From assembly GCA_029237775.1 (NCBI GenBank), contig JAQZBR010000002.1, positions 310,001 through 374,000 on the forward strand: a stretch of 64,000 nt of DNA, in the 5' to 3' direction. The stretch is from Bacteroidota bacterium (GTDB lineage Bacteria; Bacteroidota; Bacteroidia; 2-12-FULL-35-15). Position numbers and translations under genes: made by a program. Shown piece by piece: positions 62,265 through 64,000 of the stretch. How positions within the stretch are numbered: position 1 is the first letter of the stretch; each line of letters opens with the position of its first letter. The notes under the pieces are model-generated. The model made no database searches and was not told the DNA's origin. It worked only from the letters and a program-made list of their open reading frames with translations.

Positions 62265-62366
62265 CGAAAATAAATGGCTTGAACAAGAGGGTAAGTGTAT
62301 ATTTAAATTTTCAAACTTGCACAATAACACGAAAACACTTGATCTCACTGCATTTAAGGCTGATAA

Positions 62367-62939
62367 TTATTTTGCCTTATTATAAAAATCATAAAGCTCA
62401 TTATCCAGCGCTTCAGCAATTTCCTTATAAGTACGTGTTTTAACACCTGCTTTGTTTGTCCGGATAAATGATGGAAAAGGAGAGTCTAACTGAACGAGAT
62501 TTCGGTCTTGTATAATTAATCCTTCAATTTTACTGGTGGTGCTTTCACCGAATTCAGCTATCAGGTAATTTATTGTATTAAAAGTTGAATCTTTTTCAAG
62601 CCCTCCGTTCATAAGGCTTCCAAAATCCCCGTTCTTAATTGAGTTTGTATTTGCCGAATAGAAAAAATAAGTCTTGCAAAAAGTGATCTGCTCCGTAAAT
62701 GCTTGTGCTATCTCTTTGTTTTTAGAAAGCTGTTCTTCCCTTAGTTTCTCAGCCTCAGCTGTTCTCCCCGCGCTTATTAGCCCGTTAATTGCATTCTCTG
62801 AGGTTTTAAGCTTGATCAATAAAGCACCATTCTTAAGCATGAGAATTTCAGCAGCAGCTTTTTCACGTCCACTTTGACTAAAAACTGAGGTGGCCGGCAG
62901 TATAAATACCAACCATAAAACAATTACGTGATTTTTCAT
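62367..62939 (-). CDS. Exported protein of unknown function, 190 aa
   Basis: Signal peptide (HVIVLWLVFILPATSVFS) is followed by a helical domain (REKAAAEILMLKNGALLIKLKTSENAINGLISAGRTAEAEKLREEQLSKNKEIAQAF). One cysteine lies in QITFCKTYFFYSAN. The C-terminal region FIRTNKAGVKTRTYKEIAEALDNELYDFYNKAK is charged. I do not recognise a named family, although similar exported proteins occur across Bacteroidota. It lies 14 bases after the small membrane protein gene. Confidence 0.78.
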   Translation of the reverse strand: MKNHVIVLWLVFILPATSVFSQSGREKAAAEILMLKNGALLIKLKTSENAINGLISAGRTAEAEKLREEQLSKNKEIAQAFTEQITFCKTYFFYSANTNSIKNGDFGSLMNGGLEKDSTFNTINYLIAEFGESTTSKIEGLIIQDRNLVQLDSPFPSFIRTNKAGVKTRTYKEIAEALDNELYDFYNKAK

Positions 62940-62953
62940 TTTGGGATTATGAT

Positions 62954-63388
62954 CTATTCTTCCTCCAGATGTGCAGAAGGATCGTAAACGAAGAGATGGA
63001 CAAGTCCTACCACTACTCCGCCAATGGATTGTTCAATAGTCTGCCACGTTACATCCAGCAACATGTTTTCCAATTTGGAACCGGTGCTGAATGAAACTCC
63101 AACCACGGTCGCAACAAGGAAAAATGCGACTCCGCACATAGCACCGGAAATAAGTCCGCGTACAATAGGTTTACGCTTAAAATTCTTTTCCAGGATCTTG
63201 ATATCAATTGCTTTTGAAACAACAAAACCGATCATGATGTAAACTAAAGCAGCGAAGAAAAGAAATAAGTGTTTTGAATATGAAAGCCTTGAAAAGTCGG
63301 TAAGCACCAAACCGTGCCAAACGTACGACAATAAGAACATCACAAGAGATGATGCGACACAGGAAATAAAAAAGCGTTTGTTGATCAT
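62954..63388 (-). CDS. Small membrane protein, 144 aa
   Basis: Four membrane helices can be predicted: FFISCVASSLVMFLLSYVWHGLVL, HLFLFFAALVYIMIGFVVSKAI, GLISGAMCGVAFFLVATVVGV and IGGVVVGLVHLFVYDP. The loop KILEKNFKRKP is basic, giving cytoplasmic orientation. No known domain. The gene starts a minus-strand pair with the 190-aa protein. Confidence 0.78.
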   Translation of the reverse strand: MINKRFFISCVASSLVMFLLSYVWHGLVLTDFSRLSYSKHLFLFFAALVYIMIGFVVSKAIDIKILEKNFKRKPIVRGLISGAMCGVAFFLVATVVGVSFSTGSKLENMLLDVTWQTIEQSIGGVVVGLVHLFVYDPSAHLEEE

Positions 63389-63545
63389 TATATTTTTAGC
63401 GGATACAAAGTTACGCTTTTAATTTGATTTTAAAAGCCTTGGGGGCTTCATTCAAAGTAAAAATTTACTGATTTTTGCATTTATAGCAGACATGATAATT
63501 TTACTATCTTTAAACCTTTAACAAATAGTATAAAGAAGCCAATTC

Positions 63546-64000
63546 ATGAGAAAAAAAACGGTACTGATCCTTGCTTGCATGCTTCTGGCTTTTATAGCAT
63601 GCAGAAAAGAATTCGAAAAACCTTCCTGGGACACGAATGTTCTCGCCCCTTTGGTGAGTGCTTCTATGAATATCAATAATATTCTCCCGGATTCTATTTT
63701 GCAAGAAAATGCCGACAGTTCCATGAAGATCCTATTTGAGGGTGATATCTATAAGATCTCAATGGACACTCTCTTTAACATTCCGGATACGACTTTAAAA
63801 AATTCATTCACCATTCCCTTCGGTAACCCAAGCTTTGCTCCAGGTGCAACTGTAATTAATAATTCAATTTCTGAAACAACTTACAATCTGGGCGGGCCTC
63901 AGCTACGCAAGATCATTATTAAAAGAGGGTTTGTAAAGTACTCTGTAAAAAGTAAGATCCACGAGAAGACTCATTTTCTTTACAAGATCCCGTGTGCAAA
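63546..64000 (+). CDS. Lipoprotein of unknown function, truncated at the window edge
   Basis: The frame from ATG 63546 remains open to the end of the window, so it was missed in the ORF track. It starts with MRKKTVLILACMLLAFIAC, a lipoprotein signal with lipobox FIAC. The mature N-terminus RKEFEKPSWDTNVLAPLVSASMNINNILPDS is the usual start of a Bacteroidota-wide lipoprotein type. At least 151 residues are visible. It is divergent from the small membrane protein. Probable -7 box: TATCTTTA near 63508-63515. Confidence 0.75.
   Translation, partial: MRKKTVLILACMLLAFIACRKEFEKPSWDTNVLAPLVSASMNINNILPDSILQENADSSMKILFEGDIYKISMDTLFNIPDTTLKNSFTIPFGNPSFAPGATVINNSISETTYNLGGPQLRKIIIKRGFVKYSVKSKIHEKTHFLYKIPCA

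Overview
The window looks like chromosomal DNA from a member of the phylum Bacteroidota. The evidence is three proteins with type IX secretion (T9SS) C-terminal sorting domains, repeated TAnnTTTG promoter boxes (the Bacteroidota -7 element), weak or absent Shine-Dalgarno sequences, Bacteroidota-typical families (DUF1599 beside folP, a BT_3928-like DoxX protein, DUF2027-Smr, an RGG-tailed DEAD helicase) and many short palindromic intergenic repeats. I saw no transposase, prophage, CRISPR array or rRNA. The closest named order cannot be decided from the sequence alone.

Layout. 1-6.2 kb (minus strand): first codons of uvrB, aroE, an AAA ATPase preceded by a striking operator-like array, a small unknown, a DedA membrane protein, a rhodanese, a ComA-type phosphosulfolactate synthase and a TPR protein. 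6.4-12.2 kb: glmM, a cysteine desulfurase, an orphan HisKA_2 kinase, an MBL hydrolase and a secreted CxxCH protein. 12.2-24.5 kb: folP divergent from a long co-directional run (DUF1599, DoxX, ABC permease, DUF6624-like, tpiA, prmA, a 1492-aa exported protein, plsY, a carboxypeptidase-regulatory-like protein). 24.6-32.8 kb: comEC, an exported phosphatase-like lipoprotein, Smr protein, the RNase P RNA gene, rarA, a cytochrome-like lipoprotein, a lipid A-type acyltransferase and a small exported protein. 32.8-40.4 kb: clpC divergent from gyrA, a TPR protein, a 54-aa zinc-ribbon-like protein and a receiver. 40.5-43.7 kb: two helicases and a degenerate receiver in one operon. 43.8-55.5 kb: a large T9SS beta-propeller protein, DUF1761, DUF2461 and DUF2306 proteins, an operon of a 2OG-Fe(II) oxygenase with two related lipoproteins, an MFS transporter, a cupin, a YfiR-like lipoprotein, a GreA/B-like protein and an outer-membrane barrel candidate. 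55.6-64 kb: tRNA-Arg(ACG), a frameshifted GAF gene, an SPFH protein, a T9SS FnIII protein, an RGG-tailed DEAD helicase, two small exported or membrane proteins and the start of a lipoprotein.

Most of the content is housekeeping: cell-wall precursor (glmM), folate (folP), aromatic pathway (aroE), phospholipid (plsY), glycolysis (tpiA), proteostasis (clpC), DNA topology and repair (gyrA, rarA, uvrB, Smr), competence (comEC) and RNA metabolism (rnpB and DEAD helicases). The less explained parts are (1) a dispersed structured repeat with a compensatory base-pair change between its two copies (about 115-240 and 59706-59818), (2) a 15-bp-period triple palindrome over the AAA ATPase promoter, (3) the oxygenase plus twin-lipoprotein operon, (4) the helicase-helicase-pseudoreceiver operon, and (5) a back-to-back palindromic promoter at 27659-27679 that implies near-leaderless transcripts on both strands. 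No clear-cut novel defence or mobile system was found.
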